Of a stretch of 64,000 nucleotides of DNA, positions 33,657 to 43,048 are shown one piece after another. The stretch is from Sphingobacterium lactis. GTDB taxonomy: Bacteria; Bacteroidota; Bacteroidia; Sphingobacteriales; Sphingobacteriaceae. The stretch is from positions 1,302,001 to 1,366,000 of the forward strand of contig NZ_CP049246.1 of NCBI RefSeq assembly GCF_011046555.1, in the 5' to 3' direction. The notes below the pieces were generated by a model. It saw only the letters and a program-made list of their open reading frames with translations, did not search any database and had not been told where the DNA came from. A program made the translations under genes and the position numbers. How positions within the stretch are numbered: position 1 is the stretch's first letter; every line of letters begins with the position of its first letter.

Positions 33657-34910
33657 ATGGAGCTTAAGAGAGTAGTTGTAACAGGATTAGGCGCACTTAC
33701 ACCTATAGGTAATACGGTTCCAGAATACTGGGACGGTTTAGTTAACGGTGTAAGTGGAGCCGCTCCTATCACGCATTTCGATGCGTCCAAATTCAAGACC
33801 CAATTTGCCTGTGAAGTAAAGGGATTCGATCCGCACGACTTCATGGATCGCAAAGAGGCGCGTAAATTGGACCCATTCGTTCAGTATGCCATCGCTTCCA
33901 CAGATGAGGCGGTAAAGGATGCTGGATTAGAATTTGATAAATTAGACAGGACCCGTATCGGAGTGATCTGGGGTTCTGGTATTGGCGGTTTGACCACTTT
34001 CTCGGAGGAGGTTGCTACCTTCTCTAAAGGAGACGGTACACCTAGGTTCAACCCGTTCTTTATACCCAAGATGCTAATTGACTTAGCACCGGGACATATT
34101 TCCATGCGACATGGTCTTCAAGGTCCCAATTTCTCAGCTGTATCTGCGTGTGCTTCCGCTACGAATGCCATGATCGATGCCTTTACGTACATCCGTTCGG
34201 GAAGGGCAGACATCATCATTACCGGTGGATCAGAAGCGACAATCAATGAAGCTGGAATTGGTGGTTTCAATGCCATGCACGCACTTTCTACCCGCAATGA
34301 TGATCCGAAAACGGCTTCTCGTCCATTCGACAAGGACCGTGACGGTTTCGTATCGGGTGAAGGTTCAGGTGCCATCATCCTGGAAAGCTTGGAGCATGCC
34401 TTGGCACGTGGTGCGAAGATCTATGCTGAAGTTGTGGGCGGTGGTATGAGTGCAGATGCGTATCACATTACGGCATCTCACCCAGAAGGGCAGGGCGCGA
34501 AGCTGGCCATGACAATGGCGATCAAAGATGCTGGGATGGACTTCTCGGATATCGACTACATCAATGTACACGGTACATCGACTCCGGTTGGTGATGTGAG
34601 CGAGACCAAAGCCATCGTGGATCTTTTCGGCGAACATGCTTACAATTTAAATATCAGCTCTACAAAATCCATGACAGGTCACCTACTGGGTGCTGCAGGA
34701 GCCGTAGAGGCAATCGCTTCCATCTTGGCAGTGAAAAATGATATTGTACCTCCAACGATCAATCACTTCACCGATGATCCTGAAATTGACAACCGCTTGA
34801 ATTTTACATTCAACAAGGCGCAAGAACGGGTCGTGAATGCAGCGTTGAGTAACACCTTCGGTTTCGGAGGACACAATGCGACTGTAATCGTGAAAAAGTA
34901 TAATGGTTAA
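33657..34910 (+). CDS. fabF: 3-oxoacyl-ACP synthase II
   Basis: Condensing enzyme that elongates acyl-ACP with malonyl-ACP. The Cys-His-His triad is visible: SAVSACASATNAM (Cys about 164), NVHGTSTPVGD (His about 304) and KSMTGHLLGAAGAVEA (His about 341), with the C-terminal GFGGHNATVIVKK. 417 residues, normal. It forms an operon with acpP and is followed by a hairpin and then rnc, the conserved acpP-fabF-rnc order. Confidence 0.97.
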   Translation: MELKRVVVTGLGALTPIGNTVPEYWDGLVNGVSGAAPITHFDASKFKTQFACEVKGFDPHDFMDRKEARKLDPFVQYAIASTDEAVKDAGLEFDKLDRTRIGVIWGSGIGGLTTFSEEVATFSKGDGTPRFNPFFIPKMLIDLAPGHISMRHGLQGPNFSAVSACASATNAMIDAFTYIRSGRADIIITGGSEATINEAGIGGFNAMHALSTRNDDPKTASRPFDKDRDGFVSGEGSGAIILESLEHALARGAKIYAEVVGGGMSADAYHITASHPEGQGAKLAMTMAIKDAGMDFSDIDYINVHGTSTPVGDVSETKAIVDLFGEHAYNLNISSTKSMTGHLLGAAGAVEAIASILAVKNDIVPPTINHFTDDPEIDNRLNFTFNKAQERVVNAALSNTFGFGGHNATVIVKKYNG

Positions 34911-34943
34911 AATGGTTTCATTTTTAACCGTGTTAAAGAAAAT

Positions 34944-34974
34944 AAATAGGTAGTTGGGACCCAACTACCTATTT
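34944..34974 (+). promoter_or_regulatory. Perfect hairpin between fabF and rnc
   Basis: Arms aaataggtagttggg (34944-34958) and cccaactacctattt (34960-34974) around a single a; it ends 16 nt before the rnc ATG. There is no T-run after it, so it is a poor terminator. It could be an RNase III processing site in the rnc leader or a partial attenuator. Confidence 0.7.
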
Positions 34975-34990
34975 GCTATTTAGCGAAAAC

Positions 34991-35731
34991 ATGGCAATCG
35001 CTCAAGTTTATAATCTATATCTCTCCCCCAATCGACAGTACGTTCGAAGGCTTAAAAACTTATTAGGTTTCGTTCCTGGGAATATTAGGCTCTATCAAAT
35101 GGCATTTCGGCATAAATCAGTAGCCGTTATGATCAAGGATGGTGTCAAGAACAGCAACGAACGATTGGAGTTCCTTGGGGATGCGGTATTGGGTTCCGTG
35201 GTTGCCGAACTGCTCTTCAAATTGTATCCCTATAAAGACGAGGGCTTCCTGACCGAGATGCGCTCCAAGATCGTATCCCGGGCAAACCTCAACCAGCTTT
35301 CCCGCAAACTGGGGTTCAATGAAATGATCGAGTTTGATGCACGCATGATCAGTTACCCCAATAAGCAGGGATCCCTGTTGGGGGATGCCTTTGAGGCCTT
35401 GATCGGTGCGGTATATCTCGATAAGGGCTATACCTTCACCCGCGAATTCCTCCTTTCACGTATCATCAAGCCACATGTGGACATCCATACCCTGGAGGTC
35501 ACCGAGACGAATTTCAAGAGCCGTCTGATCGAATGGTGCCAACATACCGGAAAGGAAATCAGTTTCGTGCTGGTGGATAATCCAGAAGGTGAATCCAATA
35601 AGATGTTTTCGGTTGTTGCCGTTGTCGATGGTGAAGAATGTGGCCTTGGCCGCGATTTCAATAAGAAGAGTGCCGAAAAGATCGCCGCAGAAAAAGCCTG
35701 CGAGTACCTCAAGATCTTTGACGGCGAATAG
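34991..35731 (+). CDS. rnc: Ribonuclease III
   Basis: Cleaves double-stranded RNA in rRNA maturation and mRNA decay. The signature NERLEFLGDAVLGSVVAELLF lies near residues 51-71, with the second catalytic acidic patch GDAFEALIGAVYLDKG near 124-139; a dsRNA-binding domain occupies the last ~75 residues (from NFKSRLIEWCQHTGKE). The ATG at 34991 is chosen over an in-frame TTG at 34973 that lies inside the upstream hairpin. 246 residues. Confidence 0.95.
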   Translation: MAIAQVYNLYLSPNRQYVRRLKNLLGFVPGNIRLYQMAFRHKSVAVMIKDGVKNSNERLEFLGDAVLGSVVAELLFKLYPYKDEGFLTEMRSKIVSRANLNQLSRKLGFNEMIEFDARMISYPNKQGSLLGDAFEALIGAVYLDKGYTFTREFLLSRIIKPHVDIHTLEVTETNFKSRLIEWCQHTGKEISFVLVDNPEGESNKMFSVVAVVDGEECGLGRDFNKKSAEKIAAEKACEYLKIFDGE

Positions 35732-35834
35732 GAATCTCCATTGCTTACTTTCCTAGTTCCATGCTTGGCTTTTTAAACAAAGTCATGAGCTCCTCCATTT
35801 CCTGTCCGCGCCCCATTGCACGTGGATTTTGGGG

Positions 35835-35863
35835 TTGAAAATGGCAAAAATAATGTACCTTTG
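35835..35863 (+). promoter_or_regulatory. hisS promoter abutting the start codon
   Basis: TTG (35835-35837), 18-nt spacer, TACCTTTG (35856-35863). The G is only 5 nt before the hisS ATG, so transcription should start at or next to the ATG. Confidence 0.7.
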
Positions 35864-35868
35864 CCGGC

Positions 35869-37248
35869 ATGGCATCAATTAAACCATCATTAGCAAAAGG
35901 AACACGCGATTTCTCTCCGGTGGAGATGGATAAGCGGAATCATATTTTCAATACCTTAAAGGCCATTTTCAGCAAGTATGGCTACAGTGAAATTCAGACG
36001 CCAACCTTTGAGAATCTGCAGACCCTGACCGGCAAGTACGGGGATGAAGGCGATCGGTTGATCTTTAAGATCCTGAACTCTGGAGATTACCTTGGAAAAG
36101 CACCGGAAGAGCTGCTCTCGGCGAAGAATTCTGCTAGCCTGATTTCCCATATATCAGAAAAAGCCCTGCGCTATGACCTAACGGTTCCCTTTGCGCGCTA
36201 TGTGGTGATGCACCAAAATGATATTGCCCTTCCTTTCAAGCGTTTTCAGATCCAACCGGTATGGCGTGCGGACCGTCCGCAACGAGGAAGATACCGCGAG
36301 TTCTACCAATGTGATGTGGATGTCGTGGGATCAGAATCGCTGTTGAACGAAGCCGAGTTCATCCTGATCTACCACGAAGCATTGACTGCCTTTGGATTGA
36401 AGGATTTCAATATCAAGTTGAACAACCGCAAGATTCTTTCCGGGATTGCTGAGGTCGTGGGTAAACCGGACCTGATCGTGGATATGACCGTGGCGATCGA
36501 TAAGTTGGATAAGATTGGATTGGACGGGGTCAATAAGGAACTTTTGGAACGAGGCTTTACGCAGGATGACCTAGCTACCCTAGAACCAATCATTGCATTG
36601 AGTGGAAGCAATACCGAAAAGATTGCCGCTATGAAATCGGTGCTTTCAAATTCGACTGTCGGTCTGGAAGGTGTGGCCGAGTTGGAGGAGGTATTTGCGT
36701 ACCTGACAAAATTTGGACGTGCAGATCTGCTGGAATATGTGGTTGAGGTAGACATTACCCTGGCCCGCGGATTGAACTATTATACAGGATGTATCTTTGA
36801 GGTGAAGACTAACGAGGTACAGATGGGCAGCATCGGTGGTGGTGGCCGTTACGATGACCTGACGGGCATGTTTGGGCTAAAAGGCTTGACTGGCGTTGGG
36901 GTGTCCTTCGGTGCAGACCGGATCTATGACGTACTCAATGAACTTGACCTGTTCCCAAAAGAGGGTTCGGCACGCACCAAGTTGTTGATCGTTAATTTCG
37001 ATTCCGGACTGGAATCTTTTACCCTGCCGCTATTGAATCAACTTCGTGCTGCAGATATCGCCGTTGAACTGTACCCATCGGCTGTCAAGCTGAAAAAGCA
37101 GATGAGCTACGCGGATGCCAAACAGATCCCGTATGTGTTGTTGGTGGGGGATGAGGAGGTGAATTCCGGAGAACTATCATTGAAAAACATGCAGACCGGA
37201 GCACAGGAGAAGATACGGACAGCAGAGCTGATCGAGAAACTGAAATAA
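35869..37248 (+). CDS. hisS: Histidyl-tRNA synthetase
   Basis: Class II synthetase charging tRNA-His. The N terminus [20 protein letters not shown] carries the family start and motif 1 region; motif 2 is within [12 protein letters not shown] and [20 protein letters not shown] (the latter near 125-144), and the histidine-specific block is [14 protein letters not shown] near 300-313. The anticodon-binding domain fills the last ~100 residues (from TKLLIVNFD). 459 residues, normal. The start is firm because the promoter lies immediately before it. Confidence 0.97.
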   Translation: MASIKPSLAKGTRDFSPVEMDKRNHIFNTLKAIFSKYGYSEIQTPTFENLQTLTGKYGDEGDRLIFKILNSGDYLGKAPEELLSAKNSASLISHISEKALRYDLTVPFARYVVMHQNDIALPFKRFQIQPVWRADRPQRGRYREFYQCDVDVVGSESLLNEAEFILIYHEALTAFGLKDFNIKLNNRKILSGIAEVVGKPDLIVDMTVAIDKLDKIGLDGVNKELLERGFTQDDLATLEPIIALSGSNTEKIAAMKSVLSNSTVGLEGVAELEEVFAYLTKFGRADLLEYVVEVDITLARGLNYYTGCIFEVKTNEVQMGSIGGGGRYDDLTGMFGLKGLTGVGVSFGADRIYDVLNELDLFPKEGSARTKLLIVNFDSGLESFTLPLLNQLRAADIAVELYPSAVKLKKQMSYADAKQIPYVLLVGDEEVNSGELSLKNMQTGAQEKIRTAELIEKLK

Positions 37249-37251
37249 TAC

Positions 37252-37277
37252 AACGACCCAATGGGTCGTTTTTTTTT
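37252..37277 (+). terminator. Intrinsic terminator after hisS
   Basis: Arms aacgaccc/gggtcgtt with loop aat, followed by a run of nine T, directly after the stop codon. Confidence 0.92.
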
Positions 37278-37571
37278 GTGTTCCCTGTGGAACTGTCGTT
37301 GCGGGCTGATGATGCCTTGGATTTGGTAGCCAATGCATGAATTACTATCTTTAAGTTATTGAAATTTAATCGTCTTTGCCGGTACGGGGTAGGATACAGG
37401 TCCGATCTGGATTGCTGAGCGGAGGTGGATGGCCTACAAGGTTGAGCGCTGTAAGTGTTTTTTTGACACAAAGCATATAATTCGGTTATTTGTAACCTAA
37501 AATTTATCAATAATGTCGGTTATTTTGATTAAATTTGTAGTCAGTTTAGTAAAGAAATTCAATACTTAGAA
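37278..37571 (+). promoter_or_regulatory. pdhA upstream region
   Basis: About 290 bp without a gene. The last part holds TAAATTTG (37530-37537), a full TAnnTTTG match 34 nt before the pdhA ATG, without a clear -33 element. A GC-richer stretch at 37375-37455 ends in a run of seven T (37460-37466) and might be a small RNA or gene remnant, but I see no known RNA family in it. Confidence 0.45.
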
Positions 37572-38567
37572 ATGAGTTCAACACCTATAACAAAAGAAAC
37601 CTACCTAGAGTGGTATGAATCCATGCTGCTCATGCGCAAATTTGAAGAGAAATCTGGTCAACTTTATGGACAGCAAAAAATCCGTGGATTTTGTCACTTG
37701 TATATCGGACAGGAAGCTGTCGTAGCGGGTACCATGTCCGTGATCAAGCCTGAAGATTCGTTGATTACCGCTTACCGTGATCACGCCCATGCGATTGCAA
37801 AGGGTGTTTCTGCGGATGCATGTATGGCTGAGCTTTTTGGTAAAGCGACAGGATGTTCAAAAGGTAAAGGTGGATCGATGCACTTCTTCTCGAAGGAGCA
37901 CAAATTTATGGGCGGCCACGGTATCGTTGGTGGTCAGATCCCATTGGGTGCTGGTATTGCTTTTGCTGAAAAGTACTTGGGTACCGACAATGTAAACATC
38001 TGTTATATGGGTGATGGTGCGGTGCGTCAGGGTGCTTTCAATGAGACTTTGAACATGGCGATGTTATGGAAACTTCCCGTAATCTTTGTTTGTGAGAACA
38101 ATGGTTATGCGATGGGTACTTCCGTAAAACGTACAACCAACATGCAGGATATCTACAAAATGGGTCTTGGTTTCGATATGCCAAGTGCACCGGTTGATGG
38201 CATGGATGTTGTTGCCGTTCATAACGCAATGGATGAGGCGGTTCAACGTGCGCGTGCAGGTGAAGGACCTACATTCTTGGAAATCCGTACGTACCGCTAT
38301 AAAGGACACTCGATGTCCGATCCGGCGAAATACCGTACGAAAGAAGAATTGGAAGAATACAAAGAGCGTGATCCAATTATCGCTGTGAAGCATGCGATCG
38401 TTGAGAACAAATATGCAGACCAAGCATGGTTTGACGAAGTAGAAGCGAAGGTGAAGAAAATTGTTGATGATTCAGTGAAATTTGCTGAGGAGTCACCATA
38501 TCCAGATGCTTCAGAAATCTATAAAGATGTATATGTACAAGAGGACTATCCTTTTGTAATGGACTAA
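37572..38567 (+). CDS. pdhA: Pyruvate dehydrogenase E1 component, alpha subunit
   Basis: Thiamine-diphosphate-dependent decarboxylase subunit of the pyruvate dehydrogenase complex. The TPP-binding motif GDGAVRQGAFNETLNMA...VIFVCENN spans about residues 144-178, and the phosphorylation-loop-like segment YRYKGHSMSDPAKYR is near 242-256; substrate-site HAHAIAKG is near 70. 331 residues, as in alpha2beta2 type E1 enzymes. The beta subunit and E3 are not in the window. pdhC follows after 42 nt. Confidence 0.95.
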   Translation: MSSTPITKETYLEWYESMLLMRKFEEKSGQLYGQQKIRGFCHLYIGQEAVVAGTMSVIKPEDSLITAYRDHAHAIAKGVSADACMAELFGKATGCSKGKGGSMHFFSKEHKFMGGHGIVGGQIPLGAGIAFAEKYLGTDNVNICYMGDGAVRQGAFNETLNMAMLWKLPVIFVCENNGYAMGTSVKRTTNMQDIYKMGLGFDMPSAPVDGMDVVAVHNAMDEAVQRARAGEGPTFLEIRTYRYKGHSMSDPAKYRTKEELEEYKERDPIIAVKHAIVENKYADQAWFDEVEAKVKKIVDDSVKFAEESPYPDASEIYKDVYVQEDYPFVMD

Positions 38568-38609
38568 TTAACGGAAATTACTTTAACTAAAATAGAATAA
38601 TCTTAGAAG

Positions 38610-40289
38610 ATGGCTGAAGTAGTAAAAATGCCTAAAATGAGCGATACGATGACCGAAGGTGTTATCGCGAAATGGCACAAAAAAGTTGGAGATAAAGTGA
38701 ACTCCGGAGATCTGATCGCCGAAGTAGAAACGGATAAAGCAACAATGGACTTTGAATCCTATCAGGAAGGTACATTGTTGTATATCGGCCCAAAAGAGGG
38801 TGACGCTGTTCCCGTTGATTCCGTGATTGCGGTGTTGGGTGATGAAGGCGAGGATTACGAAGCCTTGTTGAAAGAAGATGGTGGATCGGAAAAGAAAGAA
38901 GCGCCTAAGGACGATAAAGCTGAAGGTAAGGAGAGCAAAGATGCTCCTGCTGAGAAAGCCGGTGAAGCACCAGCTGAAGCCGTTAGTGATGTAACTGCGG
39001 AAGATTTGGGTGTAACGGTGATCACAATGCCTTTATTGAGCGATACAATGACTGAAGGTGTTATCGCGCAATGGAACTTCAAAGTTGGTGATACCATTAA
39101 ATCTGACGATGCTATCGCAGATGTGGAAACCGATAAAGCGACAATGGAGGTGACAGCCTATGCAGATGGTACTTTATTGTACGTCGGTCTAGAAGCTGGT
39201 CAAGCGGCAAAGGTTAACGATATTATTGCTATCGTTGGTCCTGCCGGAACAGACGTGACTCCTTTATTGAACCAAAAACCTGCTGCTGCAAAATCAGCAG
39301 ATAAGAACGAAGAATCGAAGAAAGAAGAAAGCAAGTCAGCAGCTCCAGCAGCTAAAGAAGAGGCCGCTCCGGCAGCATCTTCCGATGACTCCCGCGTAAA
39401 GGCATCTCCTTTGGCGAGAAAAATTGCAAAAGATAAAGGTATCGACCTGAACCAGGTAAAAGGATCGGCAGAAAACGGCCGTATCGTGAAGAAGGATGTA
39501 GAGAACTTTACACCTTCGGCAGCACCGGCTGCGGCGGCGTCTACTGCTGCACCTGCGGCACAGGCTGGCGAAACCAAAACAATCAGCTTGCCAACGTACG
39601 TTGGGGAAGAGCGCTTTACAGAGAAACCGGTTAACCAAATGCGTAAAACTATCGCACGCAGATTATCGGAATCCCTATTTACAGCACCTCACTTCTACCT
39701 AACGATCAGCGTGGATATGGATAACGCAATGGCTGCGCGTGCACAGATCAATGAAGTTGCGCCGGTGAAAGTATCGTTCAACGATATCGTTATCAAAGCT
39801 GTTGCTATTGCATTGAAGCAACATCCTGCCGTGAACTCTTCATGGTTAGGCGATAAGATCCGTTACAACGAGCATACCAATATCGGTGTGGCAATCGCTG
39901 TAGAGGATGGATTATTGGTGCCTGTAGTGCGTTTCGCAGATGGTAAATCTTTGTCTCACATCTCTGCTGAGGTGAAGGATTTCGCACAGAAAGCGAAAAA
40001 CAAGAAATTACAGCCATCCGATTGGGAAGGATCAACATTTACAGTTTCCAACTTGGGTATGTTCGGAATTGATGAATTTACATCAATCATCAACTCTCCA
40101 GATGGAGCGATCCTATCCGTAGGTGCTATCCACCAGGTTCCAGTGGTGAAAAATGGTGCCGTGGTACCGGGTAATGTAATGAAATTGACGCTAGGATGTG
40201 ACCACCGCGTTGTGGATGGAGCAACTGGAGCACAATTCCTACAAACATTGAAAGCATTGCTTGAAGCGCCAATTCGTTTATTGGCATAA
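38610..40289 (+). CDS. pdhC: Pyruvate dehydrogenase E2, dihydrolipoamide acetyltransferase with two lipoyl domains
   Basis: Core of the complex, passing acetyl groups from E1 to CoA. Two lipoyl domains are seen (lipoyl lysines in ETDKATMDFES near 43 and ETDKATMEVTA near 178), each followed by Ala/Lys/Glu-rich flexible linkers, then the peripheral-subunit binding domain (VKASPLARKIAKDKGIDL, about 264-300) and the catalytic domain ending with DHRVVDGATGAQF, the HxxxDG active site near 530. 559 residues. LipA at 5.6 kb would supply the cofactor. Other acyltransferases (2-oxoglutarate type) usually have one lipoyl domain, so the pyruvate assignment is preferred. Confidence 0.95.
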   Translation: MAEVVKMPKMSDTMTEGVIAKWHKKVGDKVNSGDLIAEVETDKATMDFESYQEGTLLYIGPKEGDAVPVDSVIAVLGDEGEDYEALLKEDGGSEKKEAPKDDKAEGKESKDAPAEKAGEAPAEAVSDVTAEDLGVTVITMPLLSDTMTEGVIAQWNFKVGDTIKSDDAIADVETDKATMEVTAYADGTLLYVGLEAGQAAKVNDIIAIVGPAGTDVTPLLNQKPAAAKSADKNEESKKEESKSAAPAAKEEAAPAASSDDSRVKASPLARKIAKDKGIDLNQVKGSAENGRIVKKDVENFTPSAAPAAAASTAAPAAQAGETKTISLPTYVGEERFTEKPVNQMRKTIARRLSESLFTAPHFYLTISVDMDNAMAARAQINEVAPVKVSFNDIVIKAVAIALKQHPAVNSSWLGDKIRYNEHTNIGVAIAVEDGLLVPVVRFADGKSLSHISAEVKDFAQKAKNKKLQPSDWEGSTFTVSNLGMFGIDEFTSIINSPDGAILSVGAIHQVPVVKNGAVVPGNVMKLTLGCDHRVVDGATGAQFLQTLKALLEAPIRLLA

Positions 40290-40311
40290 TCAGCAACCAG
40301 GATATACAAGG

Positions 40312-40338
40312 AAAGGCCGCAAGAAATTGCGGCCTTTT
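40312..40338 (+). terminator. Intrinsic terminator after pdhC
   Basis: Arms aaaggccgcaa/ttgcggccttt with loop gaaa and a short T-run. Confidence 0.88.
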
Positions 40339-40566
40339 GCGTTGAGGGAATTCCGCTTTATTTGGCTTCACGCCTAAAAATTTGCAATCATGCGTACTAT
40401 ATAGTGGACTCGCCCGTTTAGGTTGTGGTTGTTTACGGCTAGCTCATGAACCGGGAGTTGAAATTGTTACGTATTTTTTTTGCCAAAAGAAAGCTAATTA
40501 TATTGTAAGTTGTCACATTAAGTAGTAATTTGTGAGCTAGGTAATTTTTAGGAGAAGTAGATTTAC

Positions 40567-41769
40567 ATGATTGAGATTAAAAGCATATCTATTAAGAATG
40601 CATTGATAATATTGGGGTTTGGAGCCATGACGATGATGTCGTGCTCATCCCCTGAAGCGAAGGAGAAACAAGTAAAGGTTGATCAGGGTAAAAAGGACAG
40701 TATTGCCCTGTTGTATGATCCGGCAAACGCCGATAAGCAGATTGAAGCCTTTATGCAGAACCTGCACAAGAAATCGGCATTCAACGGGAATGTGTTGGTT
40801 GCCAAACAAGGCAAGATCCTCTATGAGGGTTCCTTCGGGTGGGCGGACTACCTGTTGAAGGATAGCCTGAACATCAAGTCCCAGTTTGAGCTGGCGTCAG
40901 CATCCAAGCCGATTACGGCCATCGGTGTGATGAAGCTCATCGAAGATGGGAAGCTGAAGATGGAAAACACCGTCAATGATTTCTATCCGGATTTTCCATT
41001 TCCGGGGATCACCATCAAGCAATTGCTATCCCACCGTTCCGGACTTCCAAACTATGTGTATTTCTCGGAAGATGTTTGGCCGGACCGTAAAAAGGCGATG
41101 ACCAACCAGGACGCCATGAACCTGTTGATCGAGCATAAACCGAACCGCTATGGCGCACCGGATGGTCGCTTCCATTACAACAATTCGAACTATATGGTCC
41201 TCGGCGCTATCGTTGAGAAAGTGACGGGTCAGGATTTCGCTGTGTATATGAAAGAAAAGGTGTTCGATCCTGCAGGGATGAAGAATACGGCGGTCTATTC
41301 GAAGGCGGTTTATGAAAAAATCCCGACCAAAGTTATCGGTCATGACCGGACTTGGCGGAGATCGGTTGTTCAGAATTACCAGGATGGCCCAGTTGGCGAT
41401 AAGGGAATCTACAGTACAGTGGAAGATATGTACCTGCTGGATCTAGCGATCAAGGACGGTCGGATGCTGCAAAAGGCGACCTTGGATTCCATGTATATAC
41501 CCCGCAGCGATGCAAAACGCAGTCTTTTCAGTTATGGTTATGGATGGCGCACATTCAGTCCGCCAGGAAATCCGATCGTTTACCATACAGGATGGTGGCA
41601 TGGCTTCAAGAGCCTGTATGTTCGGGATCTGAAGAACGATGTGACCATCGTATTGCTTACAAATATGGCAAATGGCAGCCTAAATCATCTGGATGACTTG
41701 TATAAGATTCTAGAAATGCCTATTTTGAGACAGAATGCATACAATGCAAGTGGTGAATTAGTAAATTAA
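40567..41769 (+). CDS. Serine hydrolase lipoprotein (beta-lactamase/class C PBP-like)
   Basis: Envelope-anchored member of the beta-lactamase/transpeptidase-like family (PF00144); such proteins may be esterases, peptidases or D-aminoacyl hydrolases, and true beta-lactamase activity should not be assumed. The N terminus has a hydrophobic segment ending MTMMSC, a lipobox. The catalytic SxxK is in ELASASKPITAIG (near Ser111-Lys114 by rough count), the YxN-like motif in HYNNSNYMVLG near 210, and the third motif region is the HTGWWHGF segment near 340. 400 residues. It stands alone, with a downstream CoA-binding gene 18 nt later. Confidence 0.88.
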   Translation: MIEIKSISIKNALIILGFGAMTMMSCSSPEAKEKQVKVDQGKKDSIALLYDPANADKQIEAFMQNLHKKSAFNGNVLVAKQGKILYEGSFGWADYLLKDSLNIKSQFELASASKPITAIGVMKLIEDGKLKMENTVNDFYPDFPFPGITIKQLLSHRSGLPNYVYFSEDVWPDRKKAMTNQDAMNLLIEHKPNRYGAPDGRFHYNNSNYMVLGAIVEKVTGQDFAVYMKEKVFDPAGMKNTAVYSKAVYEKIPTKVIGHDRTWRRSVVQNYQDGPVGDKGIYSTVEDMYLLDLAIKDGRMLQKATLDSMYIPRSDAKRSLFSYGYGWRTFSPPGNPIVYHTGWWHGFKSLYVRDLKNDVTIVLLTNMANGSLNHLDDLYKILEMPILRQNAYNASGELVN

Positions 41770-41787
41770 ACCTAATAGATATTACAG

Positions 41788-42147
41788 ATGAAAAAGACCT
41801 TGATTTTAGGTGCAAGTACCAATCCAGCAAGATATTCTTACCTGGTAGCGAATAAATTGGTTCGTAAGGGCCACCCGATTGTGAATGTAGGTCGTAAGAC
41901 GGGAAAGGTTGCGGGCGTTGAAATCGAGCCTGCTGAAGCGATCCATACGGATATTGACACGATTACCCTGTATGTGGGGCCACAGAATCAAGCACCATAT
42001 TATGATTATATCTTGAATACGAAGCCAAAGCGCATCATTTTCAACCCGGGTGCGGAGAATGCGGAACTGGCGGACAAGGCGCGGGCTGCCGGCATTGAAG
42101 TGGTGGAAGCATGTACCTTGGTGATGCTGAATACGGGTCAATTCTAA
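41788..42147 (+). CDS. CoA-binding domain protein (YccU-like)
   Basis: 119-residue Rossmann-fold protein of the CoA_binding_2 family; the biochemical role is not known. The nucleotide loop is at the very N terminus, KTLILGASTNPARYSYLVAN, followed by NVGRKTGKVAGVEI, and the C-terminal ACTLVMLNTGQF is characteristic of the family. It begins 18 nt after the serine hydrolase stop, possibly in the same transcript, and ends at a strong terminator just before the ribosomal-protein cluster. Confidence 0.87.
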   Translation: MKKTLILGASTNPARYSYLVANKLVRKGHPIVNVGRKTGKVAGVEIEPAEAIHTDIDTITLYVGPQNQAPYYDYILNTKPKRIIFNPGAENAELADKARAAGIEVVEACTLVMLNTGQF

Positions 42148-42215
42148 GCTGCAGTTTCCATTTGGCGATTTGAAAGAATCGTGCGGAGAAATTCCGGTAA
42201 ATGAAAGAGCTATAT

Positions 42216-42240
42216 GGTGGGCAAATGCCCACCTTTTTTA
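42216..42240 (+). terminator. Intrinsic terminator upstream of the ribosomal-protein cluster
   Basis: Arms ggtgggca/tgcccacc around aa, then tttttt. It isolates the rplC operon from upstream transcription. Confidence 0.9.
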
Positions 42241-42317
42241 TTTTCAGCAAATGGTACTGGTGGTTGGTGGGGGAGTTGCGTGGCTGGGGATATTTTTTAA
42301 AAATAATTGACTAATTA

Positions 42318-42348
42318 TTTGATAGTTATAAAATTGTTTGTACTTTTG
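42318..42348 (+). promoter_or_regulatory. Promoter of the rplC (S10-type) operon
   Basis: TTTG (42318-42321), 19-nt spacer, TACTTTTG (42341-42348): the best promoter match in the window, 77 nt before the rplC ATG. Confidence 0.85.
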
Positions 42349-42372
42349 CAGTCCCTTAATGGGAGAACTGTG

Positions 42373-42403
42373 TCTTGAGCGAAGCCCTACTGCTTCGATG
42401 GAC
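42373..42403 (+). promoter_or_regulatory. Hairpin in the rplC leader
   Basis: The leader can form cgaagc/gcttcg around cctact (42380-42397), extended after an internal loop by gtc/gac. It is a candidate target for ribosomal-protein feedback (L3 or L4), but no direct match to a known leader is claimed. Confidence 0.4.
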
Positions 42404-42425
42404 GTTTAATTAATTTATTTATAAC

Positions 42426-43043
42426 ATGTCAGGAATTATTGGTAAAAAAGTAGGAATGACCAGCCTGTTCAATGCTGATGGGAAGAACATCCCATGTACA
42501 GTAATCGAGGCTGGGCCGTGCGTGGTAACGCAGATACGTACGGTAGAGAAGGATGGCTATGCTGCTATTCAACTTGGCTATGATGATGCCAAGGAGAAGA
42601 ACACGACAGCTCCTTTAAAAGGACACTTTGCAAAGGCAGACGTTAGTCCTAAGCGTAAACTAGTTGAATTCAAAACCTTTACGGATGAGAAATCACTAGG
42701 AGACATCGTTGATGTTACTTTATTCGAGGAAGGTGAGTACGTAGATGTTGCGGGTACTTCCAAAGGTAAAGGATTTCAAGGTGTAATGAAGCGTCACGGA
42801 TTTGGTGGTGTAGGTGGTGCGACTCACGGTCAGCACAACAGACTACGTGCGCCAGGTTCCTTAGGAGCTTCATCATGGCCTTCCAGAGTATTCAAAGGAA
42901 TGCGTATGGCTGGTCGTACAGGTGGCGAGAGAGTAAAAGTTCAAAACTTACAAGTATTGAAAGTTTACCCTGAGCAAAACCTAATCGTTGTAAGTGGTTC
43001 CGTACCAGGAGCTAAGGGTTCATATGTAATCGTAGACAAATAG
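42426..43043 (+). CDS. rplC: 50S ribosomal protein L3
   Basis: Early assembly protein of the large subunit with a long loop reaching the peptidyl-transferase centre. The N terminus [20 protein letters not shown] and the loop segment [20 protein letters not shown] are diagnostic. 205 residues. It is the first gene of the cluster: rpsJ, which normally comes before it, is not here. Confidence 0.98.
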   Translation: MSGIIGKKVGMTSLFNADGKNIPCTVIEAGPCVVTQIRTVEKDGYAAIQLGYDDAKEKNTTAPLKGHFAKADVSPKRKLVEFKTFTDEKSLGDIVDVTLFEEGEYVDVAGTSKGKGFQGVMKRHGFGGVGGATHGQHNRLRAPGSLGASSWPSRVFKGMRMAGRTGGERVKVQNLQVLKVYPEQNLIVVSGSVPGAKGSYVIVDK

Positions 43044-43048
43044 TAGAG

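Noticed and set aside
37375..37470. SRP RNA (4.5S) candidate
   Set aside because: The conserved GGAAGGAAGCAGCC-type tetraloop domain is absent.
37085..37510. Minus-strand open frame of 141 codons over the hisS end and intergenic region
   Set aside because: It runs antisense through hisS and its terminator, with a composition typical of shadow frames.
40567..41769. Antibiotic-resistance beta-lactamase
   Set aside because: Only the general serine hydrolase fold is supported; the lipoprotein signal and family breadth do not justify a resistance call.
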